This document shows positions 42,680 through 50,835 of a stretch of 64,000 nucleotides of DNA, piece after piece. The translations under genes were made by a program, and so were the position numbers. Origin of the DNA: Bacteroidota bacterium (GTDB lineage Bacteria > Bacteroidota > Bacteroidia > Chitinophagales > Chitinophagaceae); assembly GCA_016183765.1 (NCBI GenBank), contig JACPEA010000013.1, positions 62,001-126,000 on the forward strand. The letters are read 5' to 3'. How positions within the stretch are numbered: the stretch's first letter is position 1; each line of letters starts with the position of its first letter. The notes beneath the pieces are model-generated. The model saw only the letters and a program-made list of their open reading frames with translations, did no database searches and was not told where the DNA came from.

Positions 42680-43855
42680 ATGCAGGAAGCATATATTGTA
42701 GCCGGTTACCGTACTGCGGTAGCAAAGAGTAAAAAAGGCGGTTTCCGCTTTTTCCGTCCGGATGACCTGGCGGTGGAAGTGATCAAAGGCCTGATGGCTT
42801 CGGTACCACAGCTGGATGCCAAACGTGTGGATGATGTGATCGTAGGGAATGCCGTGCCGGAAGCGGAGCAGGGCCTGCAGTTTGGACGTATCATTGCTGC
42901 GAGGGCACTGGGTATTGATACAGCCGGCATCACCATCAACCGGTATTGCGCCAGCGGACTGGAAAGTATTGCCATGGCTACGGCTAAGATCCGTACAGGT
43001 ATGGCAGACTGTATCATTGCCGGCGGTACGGAAAGCATGAGCATGGTACCCACCGCAGGCTGGAAAACCGTTCCTTCCTATTCCATTGCCAAAGATGAGC
43101 CCGATTATTACCTGGGTATGGGCCTGACTGCCGAAGCGGTGGCCAAGGAATACCAGGTGAGCCGCGAAGACCAGGATCAGTTTGCCTACCACTCGCACCA
43201 GAAAGCGATGAAGGCAATTGAGAACGGGTATTTCAAGAGTGGCATTTTACCCATCAGTGTAGAAGAGATCTATGTGAACGAAAAAGGAAAAAAAGCCACC
43301 CGCTCCTATGTGGTGGATACCGATGAAGGTGTACGGGCCGATACTACCGTAGAAGTGCTGGCAAAACTGAAACCTGCTTTTGCCATGGGCGGATCGGTTA
43401 CTGCGGGTAACTCGTCGCAAACCAGTGATGGTTCAGCTTTTGCGCTGGTGATGAGTGAACGCATGGTGGTGGAACTGGGACTGAAACCGATCGGTCGCCT
43501 GGTGAACTGTGCTTCTGCCGGTGTACATCCGCGCATCATGGGCATTGGCCCGGTGGCCGCAATTCCAAAAGTATTGAAGCAGGCCAATATGAGCCTGGCC
43601 GATATTGACCTGATAGAACTGAATGAGGCTTTCGCTTCCCAATCGCTGGCAGTGATCCGTGAGCTGGGTCTCAATCCCGATATTGTTAACATCAATGGTG
43701 GTGCCATTGCATTGGGGCATCCGCTGGGTTGCACCGGCTGTAAACTCACCGTACAGTTGCTGAACGATATGAAAAGACTGAATAAAAAATATGGAATGGT
43801 AACGGCCTGCGTAGGTGGCGGGCAAGGTATTGCAGGAATCATCGAAAACTTATAA
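42680..43855 (+). CDS. Acetyl-CoA acyltransferase (thiolase)
   Basis: A 391-residue thiolase that cleaves 3-ketoacyl-CoA (beta-oxidation) or condenses two acetyl-CoA. Catalytic residues: Cys in Asn-Arg-Tyr-Cys-Ala-Ser-Gly-Leu-Glu near residue 90, His in Asn-Gly-Gly-Ala-Ile-Ala-Leu-Gly-His-Pro-Leu-Gly near 347, and the second Cys in Ala-Cys-Val-Gly-Gly-Gly-Gln-Gly near 377; Asn-Glu-Ala-Phe-Ala is also present. The open frame continues 54 codons upstream, but that part is not thiolase-like and lies before the promoter box. Local sequence does not decide FadA-type against AtoB-type; no fadB-like gene is adjacent. Monocistronic with a terminator behind. Confidence 0.94.
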   Translation: MQEAYIVAGYRTAVAKSKKGGFRFFRPDDLAVEVIKGLMASVPQLDAKRVDDVIVGNAVPEAEQGLQFGRIIAARALGIDTAGITINRYCASGLESIAMATAKIRTGMADCIIAGGTESMSMVPTAGWKTVPSYSIAKDEPDYYLGMGLTAEAVAKEYQVSREDQDQFAYHSHQKAMKAIENGYFKSGILPISVEEIYVNEKGKKATRSYVVDTDEGVRADTTVEVLAKLKPAFAMGGSVTAGNSSQTSDGSAFALVMSERMVVELGLKPIGRLVNCASAGVHPRIMGIGPVAAIPKVLKQANMSLADIDLIELNEAFASQSLAVIRELGLNPDIVNINGGAIALGHPLGCTGCKLTVQLLNDMKRLNKKYGMVTACVGGGQGIAGIIENL

Positions 43856-43879
43856 CCTGAAGTAATTCAATCGTATACG

Positions 43880-43915
43880 AAAACAGACCCTGCTGCAAAG
43901 CGGGGTTTTGTTTTA
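43880..43915 (+). terminator. Intrinsic terminator after thiolase
   Basis: ACCCTGC and GCGGGGT form a short stem (one G-T pair) flanked by an A-run and a T-rich tail, 25 bases after the stop. Confidence 0.7.
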
Positions 43916-44016
43916 CCAGGACAGCCCATTGCCGTAAAATCGTCAGGATAAAGTATGATGAATATCATTTATTTGAAGTGGTATTTGATGTAACTTTATG
44001 GTCATAAATAACAGCC

Positions 44017-44862
44017 ATGAAAAACATTTTGGTTCCCACCGATTTTTCTGCCACCGCGCAAAATGCTGCAAAGTATGCATTGCAACTGGCAGGACAGCTG
44101 GGCACTCCCAAAGTGATCCTCTACAATGCCTACCAGGCACCGCTGATGATTGATCCCATGGTGCCCGCTGTTCAGTTGCTGGACGAGGAGCAGTTGCGTA
44201 AAAGCAGCCAGGAAGCCCTGGATAAATTCAAACTGCTGTTAACACCTTTCTGTCCGCCTAACTGCACACTGGATACTTTTTGCGAATATGCGTTGCTGAA
44301 TAACGGACTGGATACGGCTTGTGTAACCAATGATGCAGGATTGATCGTGATGGGCATCACCGGTGGAGGTGTTCTCGAAGAAAAACTGATCGGCAGCAAT
44401 ACGGTTTCGGTTGCGCAGCATTCCAATACACCCGTGATCATTGTTCCCAGGAACACTACTTTTTCCCCGATCAAATCTGTAATGCTGCTGAGTGATTTTG
44501 ATAAAGCCGATAAGACCATCCCGGTAAAAGCCGTGAAAAGGGTTATAGAAGAAACCAAGGCAAAACTATTGGTGTTCAATATGGAAGAACCACCACACGA
44601 AGATGCGTTTATGTATCCCTCTAAAATGATGGGTGAAAGCTATGCAGTGCACACACTGCTGCAGGACCTGAACCCTGAATATCATTTCTCGCCGAACAAA
44701 AACTATGTAGAAGCTGTGAACAGTTTCGCACTGGAATTCCAGGTCGACCTGATCATTACGATCCCGAAAAAGCACAGTTTCTTTGAGAGCCTGTTCAGTA
44801 CGAGTCATACCACACAATTGGCTTTTCATACCCATGTGCCGCTGATGGTGGTGCATGGATAA
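44017..44862 (+). CDS. Universal stress protein, two UspA-like domains
   Basis: A 281-residue cytoplasmic protein with two tandem Usp folds. The first (1-148) starts Lys-Asn-Ile-Leu-Val-Pro-Thr-Asp-Phe-Ser and has the ATP-site pattern Gly-Ile-Thr-Gly-Gly-Gly...Gly-Ser-Asn-Thr-Val-Ser-Val followed by Pro-Val-Ile-Ile-Val-Pro. The second (about 150-281) starts Lys-Ser-Val-Met-Leu-Leu-Ser-Asp-Phe-Asp but keeps only a remnant of the glycine loop (Ile-Pro-Lys-Lys-His-Ser), so it probably does not bind ATP. Tandem Usp proteins are common in Bacteroidota. Monocistronic; a strong terminator follows. Confidence 0.92.
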   Translation: MKNILVPTDFSATAQNAAKYALQLAGQLGTPKVILYNAYQAPLMIDPMVPAVQLLDEEQLRKSSQEALDKFKLLLTPFCPPNCTLDTFCEYALLNNGLDTACVTNDAGLIVMGITGGGVLEEKLIGSNTVSVAQHSNTPVIIVPRNTTFSPIKSVMLLSDFDKADKTIPVKAVKRVIEETKAKLLVFNMEEPPHEDAFMYPSKMMGESYAVHTLLQDLNPEYHFSPNKNYVEAVNSFALEFQVDLIITIPKKHSFFESLFSTSHTTQLAFHTHVPLMVVHG

Positions 44863-44893
44863 TAGTGTACTTATTAAGCAATCTGGTCCTACG

Positions 44894-44928
44894 GAAAGCC
44901 TGAATTAACTATTCAGGCTTTCTTATTT
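44894..44928 (+). terminator. Intrinsic terminator after the Usp gene
   Basis: A perfect 12-base stem (GAAAGCCTGAAT and its complement) with a 5-base loop, followed by TTATTTT; it lies between convergent genes. Confidence 0.85.
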
Positions 44929-44943
44929 TCCCCTCTGCAGCAA

Positions 44944-45786
44944 TCAGCTGTTTATCGTGGCTGTTAGTAAGACCCCGTTTCCTGATCTGTGTTTTATGCA
45001 ATAATCGATCAACATTAAAAGAAGGGAGAGCGGCATTACAGGTACAAAAAGAATACTTGCCATTAATCTGATTGGTAGGGGAGCAGAAGTGATCGATAAA
45101 ATAAAAATACCCTGGATCTCGTGACTGATCCTTCCGCAATAACCGTAAGTGAAGCGAATGTTCTCGATACGGAAGCCAGCCCGGATCAGTTTGTTCATAA
45201 GCGCATCTTCCTGGTAGATCCTTTTTCGGTCATTGATCGTTTCGTAATGTTCGTAACGGTTAAGAAGATATTTGTAAAGCGAAAGGTGCAGTCTGCCATT
45301 AACGGGTGAATACAATAGAAATTTTCCGTTCGGTTGTAACATGCTGGCAATGTTCTGTAATGCTGCATCATCATTGGCTATGTATTGCAAAACACCGACA
45401 CAAGTGATAATGTCTGCTTTGTTTTGATCGGCCGAGGTCCCGATATCTGAAAGAATCAGGGATGTGTTGGCAGGAGCCACCTTTCTTAAGAATTGGATAT
45501 TGGATGTATTGTTATCTATGCCGATCGTTTTCCAGGCCGGGAACGCTTTGCTTATAGGGATCAGGTACTGTCCTTCGCCGCATCCAATATCGATCCAGGT
45601 GCCGGGGTTGGTGGCAGACCGCAGCATATGCTTGATCGCATGAAGAACATGCCATTTGCGGAGCTGTAAAAGAAAATTGAATTGGTAAATGGCATGGATC
45701 AATGCCGGGAATCGAAACAATACCGGCGGGTATTCAAACTTGGAAATTTTGGCAAGGGCAGGGCCTGTAGGATTTTTATATTTCAT
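44944..45786 (-). CDS. SAM-dependent methyltransferase, class I, with C-terminal hydrophobic segment
   Basis: A 280-residue protein with a Rossmann methyltransferase domain at about residues 55-190: motif I Trp-Ile-Asp-Ile-Gly-Cys-Gly-Glu-Gly-Gln-Tyr, motif II Ile-Gly-Ile-Asp-Asn-Asn, and motif IV Ile-Ile-Thr-Cys-Val-Gly-Val-Leu-Gln-Tyr-Ile. A hydrophobic stretch near 235-265 (Ile-Leu-Phe-Val-Pro-Val-Met-Pro-Leu-Ser-Leu-Leu-Leu) would anchor it to the membrane, which suggests a lipid, quinone or glycan-carrier substrate. No neighbouring biosynthetic gene narrows this down. Start ATG 45786 is the only good one. Confidence 0.82.
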   Translation of the reverse strand: MKYKNPTGPALAKISKFEYPPVLFRFPALIHAIYQFNFLLQLRKWHVLHAIKHMLRSATNPGTWIDIGCGEGQYLIPISKAFPAWKTIGIDNNTSNIQFLRKVAPANTSLILSDIGTSADQNKADIITCVGVLQYIANDDAALQNIASMLQPNGKFLLYSPVNGRLHLSLYKYLLNRYEHYETINDRKRIYQEDALMNKLIRAGFRIENIRFTYGYCGRISHEIQGIFILSITSAPLPIRLMASILFVPVMPLSLLLMLIDYCIKHRSGNGVLLTATINS

Positions 45787-45828
45787 GTATGGTTATGACT
45801 TGGTACCCTGCAACGTATCTGCTCAAAT

Positions 45829-45851
45829 AGCGTATTCATCATGAATACGCT
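45829..45851. terminator. 23-base near-perfect palindrome after nadE
   Basis: AGCGTATTCAT and its exact complement flank a single central base. On the minus strand it lies one base after the nadE stop. The stem has no free loop in RNA, so it could act as a terminator with partial opening or as a binding site. Confidence 0.5.
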
Positions 45852-45852
45852 G

Positions 45853-47535
45853 TTAAGAGAGGTATTTTCCCACGATCGGTACCCTTCTGCCCACACCAAA
45901 TGCTTTGGGCGATACGCGGATGATGGGACAGAACTGGTTGCGCTTGTATTCGTTGGTGTTCACCATTTTCAGTGTCCGGTCTACCAGCGCGGCATCAAAC
46001 CCCTGGGCTTTGATCTCTGCCGGTCCGAGGCGTTTTTCGATGTATTGGTACAGGATCTGGTCCAGCACCTGATAGTCTGGTAAACTATCACTGTCTTTCT
46101 GGTTGGGTCTCAGTTCTGCACTGGGCGCTTTGGTGATGATGTTCTCCGGTATGATCTCCTGGTTGCGGTTGATGTAACGTGCCAACGCATACACCTGCAG
46201 TTTGTAACAATCGCCCAGTACACCCAGTCCGCCGGCCATATCGCCGTACAAGGTTCCGTAACCCGTAGCCAGTTCACTTTTGTTGGAAGTGTTGAGCAAT
46301 ATATAACCGAACTTATTGGAAATGCCCATCAGCAGGTTACCCCTGCTGCGGCTTTGGATATTTTCTTCCGCCAGTGAAAAAGGCAGATCGCCAAAAACGG
46401 GTTTCAATGTTTTCAGGAAAGCATCGTACACATCATTGATGCGGATGATATCGTACGGGTTGCCAAGGTTCTTACTCAGTTGCACGGCATCATCCACCGA
46501 ATGTTCGGTAGAGTAGGGCGAAGGCATCAGGATGGCGCGCACATTCTCCTTTCCCAAAGCATCGCAGGCAATGGCCAGGGTTACGGCCGAATCGATCCCG
46601 CCGGAAGAACCGAGGATGGCTTTGGTGAAACCCATTTTGCCAAAATAATCACGGATGCCCATGACCAGGGCATCGTATACCTGTTGGATATTGAGTTCGG
46701 GCTCCAGAGTGGCAGGGTTCAGTTCCTTGTCGGGCACACGGCTGGCGGGTTCAATAATGGGGGTATCGATACTGCCATCGTCCAGCAATACCACACTGTC
46801 CATGGCTTCTTCGAACATGGGGAAGGCTTTGCAGAGATTGGCATCTTTATCAAATATCGGCGAAGCCCCATCGAATACCACTTCTGTCTGGCTGCCGATG
46901 GCATTGCAGTAGAACATCGGTAACCTGTATTTAAGCACATTGGCCTTGATCACCGATTTGCGGTCCTCGTCGTGGGTGTAATCGAATGGCGAAGCGCTCA
47001 GGTTCAGCATGATATCGGGTTGCTGCTCCATCAGTTTGTCCATGGGACAGATACGGTACAACGGATTGTCGCCCAGGTTCCAGATATCCTCACAGATCGT
47101 GATCGCTAATTTTTTTCCTTTGAAAGGAACTACCTGCCAGTCGAATGCAGGCTCAAAATAACGGTACTCATCAAACACATCATAGGTAGGTAACAGGGTT
47201 TTATGTATCTCGGCCCTGATCTCTTTTTCGTACAGGAAAAAAGCGGCGTTGAACAGGCTTTTTCCTCTGTGCTGCGTATTCCTGGCCGGACTGCCGATCA
47301 GCACACCGATGGTATCCGCTTCCTGCCTGATCTGGTCAACGGCTGCATAACATTTATCGATGAAATCGTCGAACTCTACAAAATCCCTTGCCGGATAACC
47401 ACTCACGCACATTTCGCTGAAAAGGATCAGGTCACCACCCTGTGCTTTCGCTTCCCTAATGGCACGGATGATCTTTTGGATGTTACTTTCAAAGTTGCCG
47501 ATATGATAATTCTGCTGCGCTAAAAATACCTTCAT
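45853..47535 (-). CDS. nadE: Glutamine-dependent NAD+ synthase
   Basis: Final step of NAD synthesis: amidates nicotinic acid adenine dinucleotide with ammonia taken from glutamine. The 560-residue protein fuses a nitrilase-like glutaminase (about 1-250; Glu in Phe-Ser-Glu-Met, Lys in His-Lys-Thr-Leu-Leu-Pro, Cys in Ile-Thr-Ile-Cys-Glu-Asp) to an NAD synthase domain with the Ser-Gly-Gly-Ile-Asp-Ser P-loop near residue 310. I start at ATG 47535, where the conserved Met-Lys-Val-Phe-Leu-Ala-Gln begins; an in-frame ATG 12 codons upstream is less likely. Divergent from gldB, an arrangement I associate with Bacteroidota. Confidence 0.96.
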   Translation of the reverse strand: MKVFLAQQNYHIGNFESNIQKIIRAIREAKAQGGDLILFSEMCVSGYPARDFVEFDDFIDKCYAAVDQIRQEADTIGVLIGSPARNTQHRGKSLFNAAFFLYEKEIRAEIHKTLLPTYDVFDEYRYFEPAFDWQVVPFKGKKLAITICEDIWNLGDNPLYRICPMDKLMEQQPDIMLNLSASPFDYTHDEDRKSVIKANVLKYRLPMFYCNAIGSQTEVVFDGASPIFDKDANLCKAFPMFEEAMDSVVLLDDGSIDTPIIEPASRVPDKELNPATLEPELNIQQVYDALVMGIRDYFGKMGFTKAILGSSGGIDSAVTLAIACDALGKENVRAILMPSPYSTEHSVDDAVQLSKNLGNPYDIIRINDVYDAFLKTLKPVFGDLPFSLAEENIQSRSRGNLLMGISNKFGYILLNTSNKSELATGYGTLYGDMAGGLGVLGDCYKLQVYALARYINRNQEIIPENIITKAPSAELRPNQKDSDSLPDYQVLDQILYQYIEKRLGPAEIKAQGFDAALVDRTLKMVNTNEYKRNQFCPIIRVSPKAFGVGRRVPIVGKYLS

Positions 47536-47644
47536 GCCGTAAAGTTCCGTAACTTTTTGAGAGTTTTTCATTTTTCAGGTGATAACCTGATACGAATGGT
47601 CATCTGCTGTACCAAAAGAAAATCTTTTGTTGACAGCGGGCCAC

Positions 47645-47652
47645 TATTTTTG
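47645..47652 (+). promoter_or_regulatory. TAnnTTTG -7 box for gldB
   Basis: TATTTTTG ends 17 bases before ATG 47670. TTTG at 47626-47629 is only 15 bases upstream, shorter than the usual spacer. Confidence 0.5.
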
Positions 47653-47669
47653 TTGTTACAATACAGGCT

Positions 47670-48674
47670 ATGAAGTACAGGATCGGATGCATGATGGTGA
47701 TGGCATTGCTGCTGGCATGCCAGTCAAAAAAAATGACCCCCGATGTTTCGGGTATCGTGGTGAAACTGCAGACAGAACGGTTTGAGAAAGATTTTTTTTC
47801 GATCGATACCCTGCAGCCGGATATGTCGTTGCAGCAACTGAGGAAGCTGCACCCTGGTTTCACAGAGGATTTCCTGTTCAATATATTGGCAACTTCGCCC
47901 GATAGCGCCGCAAAAGATAGCCGGTTGTTTATCCGCAGTTATCGTGATATGTACCTGGCTTCACAACAAAAACTGAAAGATTTTGCCGTGGTGGAAGCCG
48001 CCGTTAAAAGGGGCTTACAGTTTGTGAAGTATTATTTCCCGGGTTATAAGCTGCCGGAGAGATTGATTACGTTCATCGGTCCCATCAACAGTTATGGCAA
48101 TATCATCACACCCAATGCGCTGGCCGTGGGACTGCAGGTGTACCTGGGGAAAGACTACCCCCTGTACCTGAGCAGCCAGGGGCAGCAGCTGTATCCAACT
48201 TTCATTTCGCACAGGTTTGAACCGGAATATATTCCCGTAAACTGTATGAAAAACATCCTTGATGATATTTACCCTGATCAGGCCATGGGCAAACCGCTGG
48301 TGGAACAGATGGTGGAAGCAGGTAAACGGCAGTACGTGCTGGACAGGCTCCTGCCCGAAACCGCCGATACGCTGAAAACAGGATATACAAAACAGCAACT
48401 GGACGGTTGTTATGCCAGTGAAAAGAATATCTGGAGTTTTTTTCTGCAGAACGATATGTTGTACAGCACAGATCCCAACCTTACCAGGGATTATATGACC
48501 GATGCGCCGAACACGCAGGCGTTGGGTGAGGCTTCTCCGGGAAATATCGGTCAGTTCGTGGGAACTCAGATCGTGAATAAGTGGATGGAAAAACAAAAAG
48601 ACCTCAGCCTGGAGGCATTACTGCATACCCCGGCGAAAAAGATCTTTGACGAAGCCAAATACAAACCCCGGTAA
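47670..48674 (+). CDS. gldB: GldB-family lipoprotein
   Basis: A 334-residue predicted lipoprotein: signal peptide with lipobox Leu-Leu-Leu-Ala-Cys at residue 17. It resembles GldB of gliding flavobacteria in length and in its Tyr-Tyr-Phe-Pro-Gly-Tyr segment, the central Ala-Val-Gly-Leu-Gln-Val-Tyr-Leu-Gly-Lys-Asp-Tyr-Pro-Leu-Tyr and the Ser-Pro-Gly-Asn-Ile-Gly-Gln-Phe-Val-Gly near the end. GldB is required for gliding in Flavobacterium johnsoniae, but its biochemical role is unsettled, and homologues occur in non-gliding relatives. Location beside nadE supports the call. No gldC follows. Confidence 0.78.
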   Translation: MKYRIGCMMVMALLLACQSKKMTPDVSGIVVKLQTERFEKDFFSIDTLQPDMSLQQLRKLHPGFTEDFLFNILATSPDSAAKDSRLFIRSYRDMYLASQQKLKDFAVVEAAVKRGLQFVKYYFPGYKLPERLITFIGPINSYGNIITPNALAVGLQVYLGKDYPLYLSSQGQQLYPTFISHRFEPEYIPVNCMKNILDDIYPDQAMGKPLVEQMVEAGKRQYVLDRLLPETADTLKTGYTKQQLDGCYASEKNIWSFFLQNDMLYSTDPNLTRDYMTDAPNTQALGEASPGNIGQFVGTQIVNKWMEKQKDLSLEALLHTPAKKIFDEAKYKPR

Positions 48675-48880
48675 ATGACGGTTGATAATTCTGTCTGCCA
48701 TCCGGTTGCATATAATTTTTTTCCTGATATTCTCTTTTTTAAAATATCCGGAAACTGTTGTCAGTGCTGGATTTCGGCAAAATAAGAACGTTGATTTTAC
48801 GTCTTCCCTTATTTTGTCTACGAAATTGTAGGTGAAAGATTACAGGGAAAAATTCTACTTTTAGTTCCGTAACCCTTGCT

Positions 48881-49462
48881 ATGCCCTATAAACGTATGCA
48901 TCTTCCTGAGCTTCAGCATGCGATCGCCACAGATGACGACCAGGTGGCCTATGCGGAGTTATTTGCACGTTTTAGTCCGCCGTTACTACGTTTCACCTTA
49001 TCTATCGTTCACCGCAAAGAAGAAGCGGAAGAGATCGTTTCAGATGTCTTCATCCGTATCTGGGAGAAAAGAAAAACATTGGACCAGGTGCAGAACCTGC
49101 GCATGTATCTCTATGTTTCTGCCAGGAATTATGCGGTAAACAAACTGCGGAGCAAAAACCACCGGCTTTCCCTGCAGGTGGAAGAACTGTCGGTAGACCT
49201 TCCCTGTTTTTCCGTGGATCCCCATGAGCTGGCCGTGATGGCCGAGATCCAGGAAAAACTGCATGGGGCCGTCAACGACCTGCCCGGTCGTTGTAAAATG
49301 ATCTTTAAGCTGGTAAAAGAAGATGGCCTGCAACAGAAAGAAGTGGCAGAACTGCTCCATCTTAGCCCAAAAACCGTTGAAAATCAACTCGCTATAGCTT
49401 TACGAAAGCTTGCAGAGACCATCCGCTCGGTTACGGGGAGAAAATTCCTGAAAAATAATTGA
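48881..49462 (+). CDS. ECF RNA polymerase sigma factor, FecI-like
   Basis: A 193-residue sigma-70 family ECF factor. Region 2 (about 25-90) has Tyr-Ala-Glu-Leu-Phe-Ala-Arg-Phe and Ala-Glu-Glu-Ile-Val-Ser-Asp-Val-Phe-Ile-Arg-Ile-Trp; region 4 (about 130-185) has Leu-Pro-Gly-Arg-Cys-Lys-Met-Ile-Phe and the HTH Val-Ala-Glu-Leu-Leu-His-Leu-Ser-Pro-Lys-Thr-Val-Glu-Asn-Gln. It is followed by a FecR-like anti-sigma gene and a SusC/SusD pair, the standard order for TonB-linked trans-envelope regulation in this phylum. An imperfect hairpin with arms CAAAATAAG and CTTATTTTG lies in the 206-base upstream gap. Confidence 0.94.
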   Translation: MPYKRMHLPELQHAIATDDDQVAYAELFARFSPPLLRFTLSIVHRKEEAEEIVSDVFIRIWEKRKTLDQVQNLRMYLYVSARNYAVNKLRSKNHRLSLQVEELSVDLPCFSVDPHELAVMAEIQEKLHGAVNDLPGRCKMIFKLVKEDGLQQKEVAELLHLSPKTVENQLAIALRKLAETIRSVTGRKFLKNN

Positions 49463-49517
49463 TCCCTGTTTGGGGGATTGGGCGTGAAATCTTGTCCTTA
49501 TCCCTGAACAGATTGTT

Positions 49518-50669
49518 ATGCCAGATAGGATATGGTATTTATTAAGCATTAAATTGTCCGGTGAAGCCACCCAGGCGGAGCTGGATGAATTTCATACTTT
49601 GCTGGACGAACAGCCCGAATGGGAAGAATCGGTTCAGCATATTACCCGTTATTGGCTCCAACCCAAAGTCACCCCAACTTTTTCTCCCACTTCCGGCTGG
49701 TTACAGCATTTAGAGAGGCTCAAAGCTTCCGGCGTTGAATGGAATGAACCGGGTTTTTCTGAAGTGGAGATCATTCCGGAAGCAACTCCTGTGATCGGCA
49801 CCCCCCGTACGCGCACCAGGTGGTGGATGGCAGCGGCCGCTGTAATGCTGATCAGTTTGGGTGTGGGATGGTTGGCTTTGTACCTGTCGGTTCCTGTGTC
49901 AGCAGATTCAGTTTTGCTGGCCCGCAACAAACGCAATGAAGTGGTGACCCGTCCGGCTTCCCGTTCACAACTTACCCTGCCCGATGGAAGTAAAGTATGG
50001 CTGAATGCCAGCAGTAAACTTTCTTACAGTAACGGTTTCGGAGAAGATAACCGCAATGTGTGGCTGGAAGGCGAAGGTTTTTTCGAGGTTTATAAAAACA
50101 AATCACTCCCCTTTATCATTCACACATCCCGCATGAATATACGGGTAACCGGTACCATATTCAATGTGCGTGCCTATCCGCAGGAAACCACTTCAGAAAC
50201 AGCGCTGATAGAAGGGGCGGTAGAAGTGGCGCTTTCTGGAGAAAAGGAATGGAAATACCACCTGCGCCCGCACCAGAAACTGGTGGTGGATGATAACGGC
50301 ATCGCTGCAGACAACAGCATGGTTGCCAAAGGAAGATCCTTTGTACCTGCCAAAACCGTTCCGGCGTATACGGCCAGCCTGCAAAGCCTTGCCAAACCCC
50401 TGCCCGATAACCAGGTAGTAGAAACAGCGTGGGTGTACAGCCTGCTTTCTTTTTCGGATGAATCGTTCCGGCAGGTGGCCAATAAAATGGAAAAATGGTA
50501 TGGGGTCAGCATCCGGTTCATGGAATCTGATATGGAGGGCTGGCATTTTACCGGAAGTTTTAAAAATGAAACATTGACCGAAGCGTTGACGGCTTTAAAG
50601 CTGTCGAAGTCTTTCCGTTTTGTAATACAGGACAATATCGTATTTATTTCCAAACCAGATACCAAATAA
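49518..50669 (+). CDS. FecR-family anti-sigma factor
   Basis: A 383-residue inner-membrane anti-sigma factor. The N-terminal cytoplasmic part (about 1-100) binds sigma, one membrane segment lies at about 106-126 (Trp-Met-Ala-Ala-Ala-Ala-Val-Met-Leu-Ile-Ser-Leu), then comes the periplasmic FecR domain with Leu-Pro-Asp-Gly-Ser-Lys-Val-Trp-Leu-Asn-Ala-Ser-Ser and Thr-Gly-Thr-Ile-Phe-Asn-Val-Arg-Ala-Tyr, and a C-terminal DUF4974-like domain (about 310-383) ending in Val-Phe-Ile-Ser-Lys-Pro. It should relay a signal from the STN domain of the SusC protein downstream to the ECF factor upstream. Confidence 0.94.
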   Translation: MPDRIWYLLSIKLSGEATQAELDEFHTLLDEQPEWEESVQHITRYWLQPKVTPTFSPTSGWLQHLERLKASGVEWNEPGFSEVEIIPEATPVIGTPRTRTRWWMAAAAVMLISLGVGWLALYLSVPVSADSVLLARNKRNEVVTRPASRSQLTLPDGSKVWLNASSKLSYSNGFGEDNRNVWLEGEGFFEVYKNKSLPFIIHTSRMNIRVTGTIFNVRAYPQETTSETALIEGAVEVALSGEKEWKYHLRPHQKLVVDDNGIAADNSMVAKGRSFVPAKTVPAYTASLQSLAKPLPDNQVVETAWVYSLLSFSDESFRQVANKMEKWYGVSIRFMESDMEGWHFTGSFKNETLTEALTALKLSKSFRFVIQDNIVFISKPDTK

Positions 50670-50835
50670 GCAGCTGCATATGAGAAAGAATCTGCGTGAA
50701 GATTCCGGATAAAACAAAGGGGGCGGCTCTCACACCTTACCCCCCTGTTAGATGGAAAAATCACAGATAGTAAAGCCGTAATCAGCGATCCCCGCTAAGG
50801 AATCCGCCATTACACCAAACCTTTAATTTTTCAAG

